Shown one piece after another: positions 1 through 10,577 of a DNA stretch of 64,000 bases. The translations under genes were made by a program, and so were the position numbers. Numbering within the stretch: position 1 is the first letter of the stretch; every line of letters begins with the position of its first letter. Source of the DNA: Acidovorax sp. Leaf191 (GTDB lineage: Bacteria; Pseudomonadota; Gammaproteobacteria; Burkholderiales; Burkholderiaceae_C); NCBI RefSeq assembly GCF_001424425.1, contig NZ_LMPT01000019.1, positions 36,540-100,539 of the forward strand, written 5' to 3'. The notes under the pieces were generated by a model. The model worked only from the letters and a program-made list of their open reading frames with translations, did no database searches and was not told the origin of the DNA.

Positions 1-168
1 GAAGTGGCTGCCGAAGCCTCCACCGTTGCCCAGACCCGCAGCATCGAGCCTGCTGGTTCGCGCGTCGTGACCTACAAGTCCACGGCCGACCGCGCTGCTG
101 TGCGTGCCCAGGCTGCTGAAGCCGTGCGCACCGGCACGATCCCTTCGGGCGAAATCAGCGCGATGTAA
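1..168 (+). CDS. C-terminal end of a small protein (5' truncated by window edge)
   Basis: An open frame from base 1 to a TAA at 166-168 encodes 55 residues ending in PSGEISAM. Codon use is high-GC and typical of the window, and a strong terminator follows 18 bp later, so this is the real end of a gene. The segment is Ala/Arg-rich and probably helical (AAVRAQAAEAVRTG). It faintly recalls the DUF4148-type repeats of small periplasmic proteins in Burkholderiales, but the N-terminus and any signal peptide are outside the window, so no function is assigned. Confidence 0.6.
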   Translation, partial: EVAAEASTVAQTRSIEPAGSRVVTYKSTADRAAVRAQAAEAVRTGTIPSGEISAM

Positions 169-186
169 TTCGGCTGACGGCCATCA

Positions 187-218
187 AAAACGGGCTCCAT
201 TCGGAGCCCGTTTTTTTT
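187..218 (+). terminator. Rho-independent terminator
   Basis: A perfect 12-bp stem (AAAACGGGCTCC with GGAGCCCGTTTT) around a 4-nt ATTC loop is followed by an uninterrupted T run. It closes the partial gene upstream. Confidence 0.9.
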
Positions 219-290
219 GGCGCCGCACCTGCGGCGACCGGATGTTTTCCAGGGCGGCGCTGCGTTGAGCGAAGCCCTGCGATCACACCA

Positions 291-929
291 TCAAGCGATC
301 AACGTCACACCCGTCTTGGCCTGCAGCGCCTCGAAGGTCACGCCCGGTGCCAGTTCGACCACCTTGAGCCCCTCGGGCGTCACATCCAGCACGGCCAGGT
401 CGGTGATGATGCGGTCCACCACGCCCACGCCGGTCAATGGCAGCGTGCAGGCGGGCAGGATCTTGAGGTCTTCGGTGCCGTCCTTCTTCTTGGCCACATG
501 CTCCATGAGCACGATCACGCGCTTGACGCCGGCCACCAGGTCCATCGCGCCGCCCATGCCCTTGACCATCTTGCCGGGGATCATCCAGTTGGCCAGGTCG
601 CCCTTTTCGCTGACCTGCATCGCGCCCAGGATGGACAGGTTGATCTTGCCGCCGCGGATCATGGCGAACGACTGGTCGCTGCCGAAGATGGACGATCCCT
701 TGATCGTCGTCACGGTCTGCTTGCCAGCGTTGATGAGGTCCGGGTCCACCTTGTCGTCGGTCGGGAAGGGGCCGATGCCCAGCATGCCGTTTTCGGACTG
801 CAGCCACACTTCCTTGTCGCCCGTGAAGTTGGCCACCAGCGTGGGAATGCCGATGCCCAGGTTCACATAGAAGCCGTCTTCGAGTTCTTGGGCCGCGCGG
901 GCGGCCATCTGGTCTTGGGTCCAGGGCAT
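291..929 (-). CDS. scoB: 3-oxoacid CoA-transferase, subunit B
   Basis: 212 residues, the usual length of the beta subunit of class I CoA-transferases. It transfers CoA from succinyl-CoA to a 3-oxoacid such as acetoacetate. The family motifs GIGIPTLV near the N-terminus and SENG, with the catalytic glutamate that forms the glutamyl-CoA thioester, are both present. The ATG lies 3 bp after the stop of the A subunit, so the two are co-translated. The sequence resembles bacterial ScoB more than the protocatechuate enzyme PcaJ. A pcaC-like gene lies nearby, however, so 3-oxoadipate cannot be excluded as substrate. Confidence 0.9.
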   Translation of the reverse strand: MPWTQDQMAARAAQELEDGFYVNLGIGIPTLVANFTGDKEVWLQSENGMLGIGPFPTDDKVDPDLINAGKQTVTTIKGSSIFGSDQSFAMIRGGKINLSILGAMQVSEKGDLANWMIPGKMVKGMGGAMDLVAGVKRVIVLMEHVAKKKDGTEDLKILPACTLPLTGVGVVDRIITDLAVLDVTPEGLKVVELAPGVTFEALQAKTGVTLIA

Positions 930-932
930 GGT

Positions 933-1646
933 TCAGGCTCCTTCTTTCTTTTCCGTGATCGTGCGCTTCTCGATGCGCTTTTCCGGGTTGGCATTGAGCA
1001 CGATGCGGTGCACGTAGATGCCGGGCAGGTGGATGTCGTCGGGGGCCAGTTCGCCCACTTCCACGATCTTTTCCACCTCGACGATGCAGACCTTGCCGGC
1101 AGTGGCGGCTGCGGGGTTGAAGTTGCGCGCGGTGAGGTTGAAGCGCAGGTTGCCCGACTTGTCGGCCACGTCGGCCTTGACCAGGGAGACCTCGGGCACC
1201 AGGGCGCGCTCCATCACATAGGTTTCGCCATCGAACTCGCGCAGTTCCTTGCCGTCGGCCACGATGGTGCCCACGCCCGTTTTGGTGAAAAAGGCCGGAA
1301 TGCCCGCGCCGCCCGCGCGCAGCTTTTCGGCCAGCGTGCCCTGGGGCGTGAATTCCAGTTCCAGCTCGCCGGCCAGGTACTGGCGCTCGAACTCCTTGTT
1401 CTCGCCCACGTACGACGAGATCATCTTCTTGATCTGGCGCGTCTCGAGCAGCTTGCCCAGGCCGAAGCCGTCCACGCCAGCGTTGTTGGAGATCACGGTG
1501 AGGTTCTTCGCGCCCGAATCGCGCAGCGCGTCGATCAAGGCCTCTGGAATACCGCACAAACCGAAGCCGCCAACGGCCATGAGCTGACCGTCTGCCACGA
1601 CGCCCTGCAGGGCTTCGGCGGCCGAGGGGAATATCTTGTTCACCAC
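933..1646 (-). CDS. scoA: 3-oxoacid CoA-transferase, subunit A
   Basis: 237 residues with the alpha-subunit signature GGFGLCGIPE at about residues 26-35 and the ScoA-type stretches SNNAGVDGFGLG and SYVGENKEFERQ. First gene of a two-gene operon with scoB, forming the heteromeric succinyl-CoA:3-ketoacid CoA-transferase. Two GTG codons are in tandem (1646 and 1643). AAGGAG lies 3 nt before the first and 6 nt before the second, so translation may really begin at 1643. The divergent PAS-LuxR gene is the likely regulator. Confidence 0.9.
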   Translation of the reverse strand: MVNKIFPSAAEALQGVVADGQLMAVGGFGLCGIPEALIDALRDSGAKNLTVISNNAGVDGFGLGKLLETRQIKKMISSYVGENKEFERQYLAGELELEFTPQGTLAEKLRAGGAGIPAFFTKTGVGTIVADGKELREFDGETYVMERALVPEVSLVKADVADKSGNLRFNLTARNFNPAAATAGKVCIVEVEKIVEVGELAPDDIHLPGIYVHRIVLNANPEKRIEKRTITEKKEGA

Positions 1647-1668
1647 GATCTCCTTATGAATTGGGATG

Positions 1669-1700
1669 CGCTACGATACTACGTATCTGCATAAGTAGTT
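1669..1700. promoter_or_regulatory. Divergent scoAB / PAS-LuxR control region
   Basis: The 73-bp gap between the two divergent start codons holds overlapping inverted repeats: GATAC-TAC-GTATC at 1675-1687, and ACTAC at 1678-1682 paired with GTAGT at 1695-1699. The region is AT-richer than its flanks. LuxR-type HTH proteins bind such dyads and commonly control a divergent neighbour, so this is a reasonable operator candidate. The assignment is inference from position and symmetry only. Confidence 0.45.
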
Positions 1701-1719
1701 TCTCGTAAAGACTTGTACC

Positions 1720-2265
1720 ATGGACGTTGATTACCGGCTGGCTTTCGACATGGCGCCCGTGGGCCTGGTGCTGTCGCGCAACCGCACCATGGTGGACTGC
1801 AACCGGCATGTCTGCGAGATGTTCGGCGCCTCGCGCGAGGTGCTGATCGGCCAGTCGTTCCAGGTCCTGTACCCCAGCGCCGACGAGTACGAACGCCTGG
1901 GCGCGCACATGGAGCCCATCCTGAACGCCAAGGGCCACTACGCCGACAACCGCATCATGAAGCGCGCCAACGGCGAGGTCTTCTGGTGCCATGTGTCGGG
2001 CCGCGCCTTGAACCGCGCCGACCCGCATGCCTCGGGCATCTGGAGCTTCGAAGACCTGTCGGCCCAACGCCCGGTGAAGGCCGAACTGACCGGCCGCGAG
2101 CGCGAGGTGGCCGCCCGGCTGCTCGAAGGGCTCACGTCCAAGGAGATCGGCAAGGCGCTGGAGATCAGCCACCGCACGGTGGAGATCTACCGGGCGCGGC
2201 TCATGCGCAAGTACAACGCCTCCACCGCGGCCGACCTGGTGCAGAAACTCCTCGCTGGGAGTTAA
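1720..2265 (+). CDS. PAS-domain LuxR-type transcriptional regulator
   Basis: 181 residues. A PAS/PAC domain fills about residues 5-115 (FDMAPVGLVLS, then NRHVCEMFGASREVLIGQSF and GEVFWCHVSGRAL). A LuxR HTH occupies about 122-178 with the classic LTGREREVAARLLEGLTSKEIG start and HRTVEIYRARLMRK recognition region. There is no phosphoacceptor receiver domain, so input is probably a small ligand bound by PAS. It is transcribed away from scoAB across 73 bp, which suggests that it controls ketone-body or 3-oxoacid use. The ribosome binding site is weak. Confidence 0.85.
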   Translation: MDVDYRLAFDMAPVGLVLSRNRTMVDCNRHVCEMFGASREVLIGQSFQVLYPSADEYERLGAHMEPILNAKGHYADNRIMKRANGEVFWCHVSGRALNRADPHASGIWSFEDLSAQRPVKAELTGREREVAARLLEGLTSKEIGKALEISHRTVEIYRARLMRKYNASTAADLVQKLLAGS

Positions 2266-2269
2266 CAAG

Positions 2270-2350
2270 CCCCCCTGAGCCGCTTCGCGTCTTCCCCCAA
2301 GGGGGCCGCACCCGGTGGCCTGGCAAAGCCAGTTCCACGGGTGCACTGGC
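2270..2350 (+). repeat. Dispersed intergenic repeat, family A, copy 1
   Basis: An approximately 80-bp element beginning CCCCCTGAGCCGC, with a short CCCCC/GGGGG hairpin in the middle, then CACCCGGTGGCC and ending CCACGGGTGCACTGG. Related copies lie at 15341-15425, 22113-22194 (inverted) and 60359-60440, always just after a stop codon. It contains no ORF. Confidence 0.85.
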
Positions 2351-2415
2351 GTGGATCGCGCCAGTGGCAAAGGCCGCGTGCAGATCGCAGGACTCGGTTT
2401 TGAACCTCCTGTCCG

Positions 2416-2808
2416 TTACCCCTTCATGGGTCCGTCAACCACTTCGGCAGCCGTGCGGAATGCGTCCACGGCGCTGGGCAAGCCGCAATAGATGCTCGCG
2501 TGCAGCAGCAACTCCTGCAGCTCCTCGGCCGTCACACCGTTGTTGAGCGCGCCGCGCACGTGGGCCTTGAGTTCGTGCTGTTTGCCCATGGCGATCAGCA
2601 TGGCCACGGTGATCATGCTGCGCGTGCGGCGGTCCAGCCCGGGCCGCTGCCACACGTCGCCCCAGGCGTTGCGCGTGATGAACTCCTGGATGGGCTGGGT
2701 GAACGCCGTGGCATTGCCCAGCGCGCGGTCCACGTAGTCGTCGCCCATGACCTGGCGACGGGTGGCCAGGCCTTGTTCGTAGTCCTTCGATGCGGGGGTC
2801 TGTGTCAT
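2416..2808 (-). CDS. pcaC: Carboxymuconolactone decarboxylase family protein, PcaC-like
   Basis: 130 residues, the length of single-domain 4-carboxymuconolactone decarboxylase of the protocatechuate beta-ketoadipate branch. The sequence YEQGLATRRQVMGDDYVDRAL, then WGDVWQRPGLDRRTRSM and LNNGVTAEELQELLLHASIYCG, follows PcaC closely. The single Cys in IYCG replaces the CxxC of AhpD peroxidases, which favours the decarboxylase. The start was placed at 2808 because GGAGAAG precedes it at proper spacing; an in-frame ATG 90 bp upstream has no such site. No other pca gene is visible, so the biochemical role is family-based. Confidence 0.75.
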   Translation of the reverse strand: MTQTPASKDYEQGLATRRQVMGDDYVDRALGNATAFTQPIQEFITRNAWGDVWQRPGLDRRTRSMITVAMLIAMGKQHELKAHVRGALNNGVTAEELQELLLHASIYCGLPSAVDAFRTAAEVVDGPMKG

Positions 2809-2879
2809 GCGGTCTTCTCCTTCATGGTTTCGGAATGGTCGGTTCGGCAACCGATCAATGGTAGCGATGCCCACAAACA

Positions 2880-2915
2880 CCAACGCCGCGCAAGCCATGG
2901 GCTGCGCGGCGTTGG
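2880..2915 (-). terminator. Stem-loop terminator candidate after katG
   Basis: A long inverted repeat (CCAACGCCGCGC pairing with GCGCGGCGTTGG across a short imperfect centre) lies about 55 bp beyond the katG stop. The T-rich tails on both sides are weak, so it may act in both directions or partly through processing. Confidence 0.55.
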
Positions 2916-2970
2916 TTTGTATTGAGTGAACAGCAGGCTACTAGCGCTCACTCAGCGGCGCTGGGCATCA

Positions 2971-5205
<2,235 letters not shown>

Positions 5206-5243
5206 CTAAGGAATGCAGACCCTCTTTAAAAGACAATCGTTTC

Positions 5244-5274
5244 GATTGATTCAATAGCTTTTATCTAATCAATC
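5244..5274. promoter_or_regulatory. Dyad upstream of katG with OxyR-like half-site
   Basis: GATTGATT (5244-5251) pairs with AATCAATC (5267-5274). Between them, 5254-5268 reads ATAGCTTTTATCTAA, which matches the OxyR dimer pattern ATAG-N7-CTAT at all but the last base and also has the inner T and A. It sits about 85 bp upstream of the katG ATG, and katG is a classic OxyR target. The dyad also overlaps the stop of the converging LysR gene, so it may equally be that gene's terminator. Confidence 0.35.
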
Positions 5275-6205
5275 ACGGCAAGCGCAGCGGGCTCCCGGCC
5301 TCCTCGCACCCGCAAGTGTCAAACAGCACGGAGCGCACCCAGCGGTGCCCTGGTGAGCGGTGGGTGCGCTCGTGCCAGGCGGCGGTTTTCACAAAGCCCG
5401 GAATCGCCACCGGTGGCTCCAGCACCACCAGCCCACGGGCATCGGCCACGACCCGCTGCGGCACCACCGCAATCATGTCGCTGTTGCGCAGGATCTCCGG
5501 CAGCACCAGAAAGCTGGTGATGGACAGCACCACCCGCCGCGACCGGCCCAGGCGTGCCAGCACCTCGTCCGTCACGCCGCAGAAGCTGCCGCCAGTGTAC
5601 GAGATGAGCGCATGGTCCAGCGCGCAGAAGCGGTCCAGCGACAGCGCGCCGCCCCTGGCGTCCGGGTGTCCCTCGCGCATCACGCACACATAGCGCTCGT
5701 CGAACAGGTGGCGGGCATACAGGTCGGGAGCGGTGTTCTCCGGGCTGATCAGGGCCAGGTCGATATCGCCGCGCTCCAGCCGCTCGTACACCGGCAGGTG
5801 CTGGGCAGGCACCACGGCCACACGCACGCCGGGCGCATGCCGCCGCAGCAGGGCCAGAAACGGTACGACCACCGCCTGCAGCGCATAGTCGGTGGAAGCG
5901 AGGTGGACAGTCATCTGCGCCGTTGCCGGGTCGAACGCCCGGGGCTGCAGCAAGGACTCGATCCCGCCCAGCAATTCCTTGACGGGCGCGGCCAGCTCCT
6001 GCGCCCGCAAGGTGGGCGTGATGCCGCGCTGCGTGCGCACGAAAAGCGGGTCGTCGAAGCTTTCGCGCAGACGGGTCAGCATGCCGCTCACTGCCGGCTG
6101 TGTCAGGGACAGGCGCCGGGCGGCGCGGGTCACGCTGCGCTCGTCGAGCAAGGCATCCAGCGCCTTGAGCAGGTTCAGGTCCATGGCCCTGATATCGATC
6201 GCCAT
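5273..6205 (-). CDS. LysR-family transcriptional regulator
   Basis: 310 residues. The N-terminal winged HTH is at about residues 8-67 (MDLNLLKALDALLDERSVTRAARRLSLTQPAVS), followed by an effector-binding domain of the NodD/SyrM-like branch (YALQAVVVPFLALLRR, then LERGDIDLALI). It is divergent from the old-yellow-enzyme gene across 133 bp, so that gene is the likely target. The internal ATG at codon 8 would give the more usual MDLNLLKAL start. The effector is unknown. Confidence 0.88.
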   Translation of the reverse strand: MAIDIRAMDLNLLKALDALLDERSVTRAARRLSLTQPAVSGMLTRLRESFDDPLFVRTQRGITPTLRAQELAAPVKELLGGIESLLQPRAFDPATAQMTVHLASTDYALQAVVVPFLALLRRHAPGVRVAVVPAQHLPVYERLERGDIDLALISPENTAPDLYARHLFDERYVCVMREGHPDARGGALSLDRFCALDHALISYTGGSFCGVTDEVLARLGRSRRVVLSITSFLVLPEILRNSDMIAVVPQRVVADARGLVVLEPPVAIPGFVKTAAWHERTHRSPGHRWVRSVLFDTCGCEEAGSPLRLP

Positions 6206-6338
6206 GATTTCAAGAATAAGAAATATCGATTTGGTTTATGGCTGCATCGTACCCACCATCCTCACCGTGTGTGGCCATGACTAGTTTTGGCCCTCCCGCT
6301 TCACCCCCTTTTCAGCCTCCCACAAGAAAGAAAGCTGC

Positions 6339-7463
6339 ATGTCTGCCCTGTTCACCCCGTTCCAGCTCCAAAGCGTCACCCTGCGCAACCGCATCGCGGT
6401 CCCGCCGATGTGCCAGTACAGCGCCACCGACGGCCTGACCAATGAATGGCACCAGGCGCACTACGCCGGCCTTGCCCGTGGCGGCGCAGGCCTCGTGATC
6501 GTCGAGGCCACCGGCGTGTCGCCCGAAGGCCGCATCACCCCGGCCTGCACCGGCCTGTGGAACGACCAGCAGGTCGAAGGCCTGGCCCGCATCGCCGCCA
6601 ACATCAAGGCCGCTGGCGCCGTGCCCGGCATTCAGATCGGCCACGCCGGGCGCAAGGCCAGCGCCCAGCGCCCGTGGGAAGGCGACGACCACATTCCCGA
6701 AAGCGACCCGCGTGCCTGGCAGCCCATCGCCCCGTCCGCCATTGCCTACGGCGGCGACCTGCCCCGCGTGCCCAAGGCCATGACGCTGGAGGACATTGCC
6801 CGCGTGCAGGCCGATTTCGTCGCCGCCGCCCGCCGTGCGCTGGCCGCGGGCTTTGAATGGCTGGAGCTGCACTTTGCCCACGGCTACCTCGCGCAGAGCT
6901 TCTTCTCGCCCCACAGCAACCAGCGCACCGACCAGTACGGCGGCAGCTTCGACAACCGCGCACGCTTTCTGCTGGAAACCGTGGAGGCCGTGCGCAAGGT
7001 CTGGCCCGCGCACCTGCCGCTCACGGCACGTTTCGGCGTGATCGAATACGACGGCCGCGACGAGGAAACCGTGGCCGCGTCCATCGAGCTGGTGCGCCAG
7101 ATGCGCGAGCGCGGCCTGGACATGGTCAACGTCAGCGCCAATTTCGTGATCGCAGAGACGCAGATCCCCTGGGCCACGCCCGCCTTCCTGGCCCCGGTGG
7201 CCCAGCGCGTGCGCAGCGAGGCCGGCCTGCCCGTGGCCTCGTCATGGGGCATCGACGACCCGCACATTGCCGAACGCGCAGTGGCCGGCGGCCAGATGGA
7301 CCTGGTGATGATCGGCCGCGCCCACCTGTCCAACCCGCACTACACCTACCACCTGGCACAGGTGCTGGGCGCGCCCAAGCCCGAATGGACCACGCTGCCC
7401 GCGCCGTATGCCCACTGGCTGTCGCGCTACCGTGGCGCGGCCAAGGTCGCTGCAGCGCAGTAA
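6339..7463 (+). CDS. NADH:flavin oxidoreductase, old yellow enzyme (YqjM/XenA type)
   Basis: 374-residue FMN-binding TIM barrel. It belongs to the thermophilic-like YqjM/XenA class, shown by PPMCQYS with C25 and Y27 near the N-terminus, the substrate-anion-binding pair H178 and H181 (ELHFAHGYL), and the FMN loop IQIGHAGRK. Such enzymes reduce the C=C bond of alpha,beta-unsaturated carbonyls, and some act on nitro-aromatics or nitrate esters, using NAD(P)H. A LysR regulator is divergent. The gene ends inside the 3' end of the converging SMP-30 gene (37-bp overlap), so it is not part of that operon. Confidence 0.92.
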   Translation: MSALFTPFQLQSVTLRNRIAVPPMCQYSATDGLTNEWHQAHYAGLARGGAGLVIVEATGVSPEGRITPACTGLWNDQQVEGLARIAANIKAAGAVPGIQIGHAGRKASAQRPWEGDDHIPESDPRAWQPIAPSAIAYGGDLPRVPKAMTLEDIARVQADFVAAARRALAAGFEWLELHFAHGYLAQSFFSPHSNQRTDQYGGSFDNRARFLLETVEAVRKVWPAHLPLTARFGVIEYDGRDEETVAASIELVRQMRERGLDMVNVSANFVIAETQIPWATPAFLAPVAQRVRSEAGLPVASSWGIDDPHIAERAVAGGQMDLVMIGRAHLSNPHYTYHLAQVLGAPKPEWTTLPAPYAHWLSRYRGAAKVAAAQ

Positions 7464-8413
7464 ACCGACTCCAACCGCCGCTCAGCCCCGGCCGGGCGGT
7501 GCAGCGGCAGCCCCGGCGCATCCAGCCGGGCGCGCAGGATGCGGCCGTGGGTCGAATCGGTCACGAACACCGTCCGGCCGCCCTCCCCGCCCTCCCTGCC
7601 AAACGCCAGGTTCGTGGTCGACGCCCCCGCCGGCCCGCGCAGCACCAGCTCGGGCTCGGCCCGGTGGTTGAGCACCCAGACATAGCCCAGGCCCGGGTTG
7701 GCCACCAGCAGCCGGCCCGGCGCATCCACGGCCAGCCCATCGGGGCCGCTGGGCCCGTAGGACGTGAAGAACTGCCCCACCTTGGCCACGCTGCCGTCGG
7801 GCAACAGCGGCACGCGCCACACGCAGTTGCCGCGCGTGGCGGCCAGGTACAGCACGCGCCCGTCGGGCGACAGGGCCACGCCGTTGGGGCTGGGCACATT
7901 GGCCAGCAGCAGGTCGAGCTGGCCGTTCGGGCGCAGGCGGTACAGGCGGCCGCTCGGGTCGTGCAGGCCGCTCTGCCCCTGGTCGGTGAAATACAGGTTG
8001 CCGTCGGCGTCGAAGATCAAATCGTTCACGCCCTTGAAGCGCTCGCTATTGCGGCGCTCCAGGTGCGGCGTGACGGTGCCGGTGGCCACATCCAGGCGCA
8101 TGAGGCCGTTCTTGTAGTCGGTGATCAGCAGCGTGCCGGCGTCCATGAACTTCATGCCGTTGGGCTCGCCGTCGTACTCGGCCACCAGCGTCCACGCGCC
8201 CTCTGGGCTGATGCGAAAGATGCGGCCCCACGGGATGTCGGTCACGTACAGGTGGCCTGCGTCGTCGAACACCGGGCCCTCCAGAAACGAATCGGTGACG
8301 GTGCCGCCCCGGTTGGCATCGGCCCACTCGCTGCGCTCGCGGCGGCGAAAGTGGTCGGGCATGGCGGTGAACACATCCAGGTCACGGACCTGGGGTGGTT
8401 GCAGCAGAAACAT
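7427..8413 (-). CDS. SMP-30/gluconolactonase-family beta-propeller protein
   Basis: 328 residues of six-bladed propeller sequence with repeated blade motifs (PVFDDAGHLYVTD, DLIFDADGNLYFTD, GVALSPDGRVLYLAA, GLAVDAPGRLLVANPG). Acidic and Asn metal ligands typical of lactonases are plausible at GP, NDL and DG positions. It probably hydrolyses a sugar-acid or related lactone. Last gene of the minus-strand operon that begins at 14363. The start at 8413 was chosen because upstream codons in the frame lack family similarity. No signal peptide is seen, so it should be cytoplasmic. Confidence 0.82.
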   Translation of the reverse strand: MFLLQPPQVRDLDVFTAMPDHFRRRERSEWADANRGGTVTDSFLEGPVFDDAGHLYVTDIPWGRIFRISPEGAWTLVAEYDGEPNGMKFMDAGTLLITDYKNGLMRLDVATGTVTPHLERRNSERFKGVNDLIFDADGNLYFTDQGQSGLHDPSGRLYRLRPNGQLDLLLANVPSPNGVALSPDGRVLYLAATRGNCVWRVPLLPDGSVAKVGQFFTSYGPSGPDGLAVDAPGRLLVANPGLGYVWVLNHRAEPELVLRGPAGASTTNLAFGREGGEGGRTVFVTDSTHGRILRARLDAPGLPLHRPAGAERRLESVYCAAATLAAPR

Positions 8414-8538
8414 GGCGGTGTCTTTCTTGTCGTTCAGGCAGGAGCGCCGAAACCATACCGCCGCGCCGGGTTGTCGACGAGGCGGCCCCCACCGCATCCA
8501 TGCGGCATGGCATCGCGCAACGGCAGGACCATGGGCGA

Positions 8539-9495
8539 TCAGTCCAGCTTGATGTTGCCCTTGCGCACCACATCGCCCCACTTGCTGTCTTCCTTCTTGA
8601 GGAAGGCCGCGAACTCGGCGGGCGTGGAGCCCACGGGCTGCGCGCCCATGTCGGCCAGGCGCTGCTTGAGCTCGTCTTCCTTCATCACCTCCTGCACGGC
8701 CTCGCGCAGCTTGGCAGCGATGGGTTCGGGCGTGCCTGCGGGCAGGAACAGGCCGTTCCATTCATATGCTTCGTAGCCGGGGATCACCGTCTCGGCCACC
8801 GTGGGCACGTCGGGCAGGCGCTTGGACCGTTCGGGTGCCGACACGGCCAGTGCGCGCAGCTTGCCGCCCGACACGTGCGGGTAGGTGGCGGCCACGGTAC
8901 CGAACATGAAGTCCACCTGGCCGGCCATCACGTCGGTGATGGCGGGGCCGCCGCTCTTGTAGGGCACGTGCACCATGTCCAGGTTCAGCTGCTGGCGCAT
9001 CAGCTCGGCCGCCAGGCGCTGCACCGTCCCGCTGCCGCCCGAGGCGAAGTTGAGCTTGCCCGGCGCCGCCTTGGCCCGGGCGACCAGGTCGTTGATGTTC
9101 TTGAGCGGCGAGTCCGCCTTCACGATCAGCACGTTGGGCGCCAGCAGCACCAGCGACAGCGGCTGCAGCGCGTTGGCGGCATACGGCATCTTGGGGAACA
9201 GGTGCGGGTTGATGGAGTACGGCGTGGCGTCGTACAGCACCGTGTAGCCATCCGCATTGGCCTTTGCCACGTAGCTGGCGCCGATGGTGCCGCTGGCGCC
9301 GGCCTTGTTGTCCACGATCACGCTGGTGCCCAGCCTGGCACCCAGGCGCGTGGCCAGCACGCGGGCCACGGCGTCGGCCGCACCGCCGGGCGCATACGGC
9401 ACGACGATGGTGATCGGGCCCTCGGGGAACGCGGCATGGGCCAGGCCCGTGGCCAGGGCGCAGGCGGTGATCAGGGGTTTGAGAAAACGCAACAT
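8539..9495 (-). CDS. Bug-family (TctC-like) periplasmic solute-binding protein 1
   Basis: 318 residues with a Sec signal peptide (MLRFLKPLITACALATGLAHA). The Bug hallmarks follow: PITIVVPYAPGGAADAVARV, then VIVDNKAGASGTIGA and the FASGGSGTVQRLAAEL region that binds the ligand carboxylate. Bug proteins bind carboxylates or amides for tripartite tricarboxylate transporters, but no TctA or TctB partner is in the window. GGAGAC 6 nt ahead fixes the start 18 bp inside the longest frame. It is followed by the lactonase and preceded, across a dispersed repeat, by the dehydrogenase. Confidence 0.92.
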   Translation of the reverse strand: MLRFLKPLITACALATGLAHAAFPEGPITIVVPYAPGGAADAVARVLATRLGARLGTSVIVDNKAGASGTIGASYVAKANADGYTVLYDATPYSINPHLFPKMPYAANALQPLSLVLLAPNVLIVKADSPLKNINDLVARAKAAPGKLNFASGGSGTVQRLAAELMRQQLNLDMVHVPYKSGGPAITDVMAGQVDFMFGTVAATYPHVSGGKLRALAVSAPERSKRLPDVPTVAETVIPGYEAYEWNGLFLPAGTPEPIAAKLREAVQEVMKEDELKQRLADMGAQPVGSTPAEFAAFLKKEDSKWGDVVRKGNIKLD

Positions 9496-9537
9496 GTCTT
9501 GTCTCCGATCCATCGTTCATGCGGGCATTCAGCCCAA

Positions 9538-9600
9538 ATGCTATCAATAAAATAGCTATAACCGCTTGATGGACAAGCGGTAGAGGCCATTTTTTATTCA
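9538..9600 (+). repeat. Dispersed palindromic repeat, family B, copy 1
   Basis: An AT-rich element containing AATAGCTATAACCGCTTGAT, with CGCTTGATGGACAAGCG forming a dyad and a T-rich end. Related elements are at 21557-21625, 55498-55550 and 57895-57960. This copy interrupts the operon between the dehydrogenase and Bug gene 1, and its hairpin plus T6 could cause partial termination. Confidence 0.8.
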
Positions 9601-9632
9601 GAATCTTGTTCGCAGGGCTTTCCCTGCCATGC

Positions 9633-10577
9633 CTACGCGGCACGCATCGCTGGCGTCTCGCGGGCCAGCACTGCCAGCAGGTTCGTGGCCGCACCCACGC
9701 CCATGTTCACGTAGGCGTCGCTCGTCACGCCGCCGATGTGCGGGCTGAGGATGAAATTCTTCTCGCCCTGGAACGGGTGGCCGGCCACCATGGGCTCCAC
9801 CGCAAAACTGTCCAGGCCCGCCGCCATCACCTGGCCCGAGCGCACGGCTGCGAGCAGCGCGGCTTCGTCGATGAGGCCGCCGCGCGCGGTGTTCACCACG
9901 ATCACGCCGCGCTTGCACTGAGCGAGCGTGGCGGCGTTCAGCATGCCGCGGTTCTCGTCGGTCAGCGGGCAGTGCAGGGACACGGCGTCCGCTTCGCGCC
10001 AGATGGTCTCCAGGCTCACGCTCTGCACGTAGTCGGGCAGGTTCTTGGCGAATGGGTCGAAGCCGATCACGCGCATGCCCAACGCGTCGGCCATCTTGGC
10101 AAAGCGCATGCCGATGGCGCCCAGGCCCACCAGGCCCACCGTGCGGCCGCCGAGCTCCAGGCTCTTGTGCGTGGCCTTGTCCCAGTGGCCGGCATGCATG
10201 CGCGCATCCAGCTGCACCACCGACTTGGCGCAGGCCAGCAGCAGCGCCAGCGCCTGCTCGGCCACGGCCGCGGCATTGGCGCCCACGGCGGCCACCACCT
10301 CGATGCCGCGCGCCTGGGCCGCCACCTTGTCGATGGTGTCGGTGCCGCTGCCGTGCTTGGAGATCACCTTGAGCGAAGGCGCCGCGTCCATCACGGCCGG
10401 GCCCACCTTGCCGTAGCGCACGATGATGGCCACCGGGTCGTGTTGCCTGGCCAGGGCGACCAGGTCGTCTTCGGTCGGCGTCTTGCCGGCGTAGACGATG
10501 TCGTAGCCGGTGAGCAGGCCGAGCGCCTGCTGCGCCAGGTCGGCGCCCGTGACGATGATGGTGGGGTTGGTGCTCAC
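9633..10577 (-). CDS. D-isomer-specific 2-hydroxyacid dehydrogenase
   Basis: 314 residues. The NAD-binding Rossmann domain carries GLVGLGAIGMRFAKMA (GxGxxG). The catalytic Arg/Glu/His triad regions are recognisable (NTARGGLIDEAALL, and FILSPHIGGVTSDAY with the catalytic His). It interconverts a 2-oxoacid and a D-2-hydroxyacid. The GTG start at 10577 overlaps the TGA of the upstream aldolase gene as GTGA, with AAGGGG in front, so the two are translationally coupled. A longer start upstream would lie inside the aldolase gene and was rejected. Confidence 0.88.
   Translation of the reverse strand: MSTNPTIIVTGADLAQQALGLLTGYDIVYAGKTPTEDDLVALARQHDPVAIIVRYGKVGPAVMDAAPSLKVISKHGSGTDTIDKVAAQARGIEVVAAVGANAAAVAEQALALLLACAKSVVQLDARMHAGHWDKATHKSLELGGRTVGLVGLGAIGMRFAKMADALGMRVIGFDPFAKNLPDYVQSVSLETIWREADAVSLHCPLTDENRGMLNAATLAQCKRGVIVVNTARGGLIDEAALLAAVRSGQVMAAGLDSFAVEPMVAGHPFQGEKNFILSPHIGGVTSDAYVNMGVGAATNLLAVLARETPAMRAA

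Noticed and set aside
291..1646. Naming the CoA-transferase pair pcaIJ
   Set aside because: The A subunit carries ScoA-type motifs (GGFGLCGIPE, SYVGENKEFERQ) and not those I recall for PcaI. The nearby pcaC-like gene alone does not justify the change.
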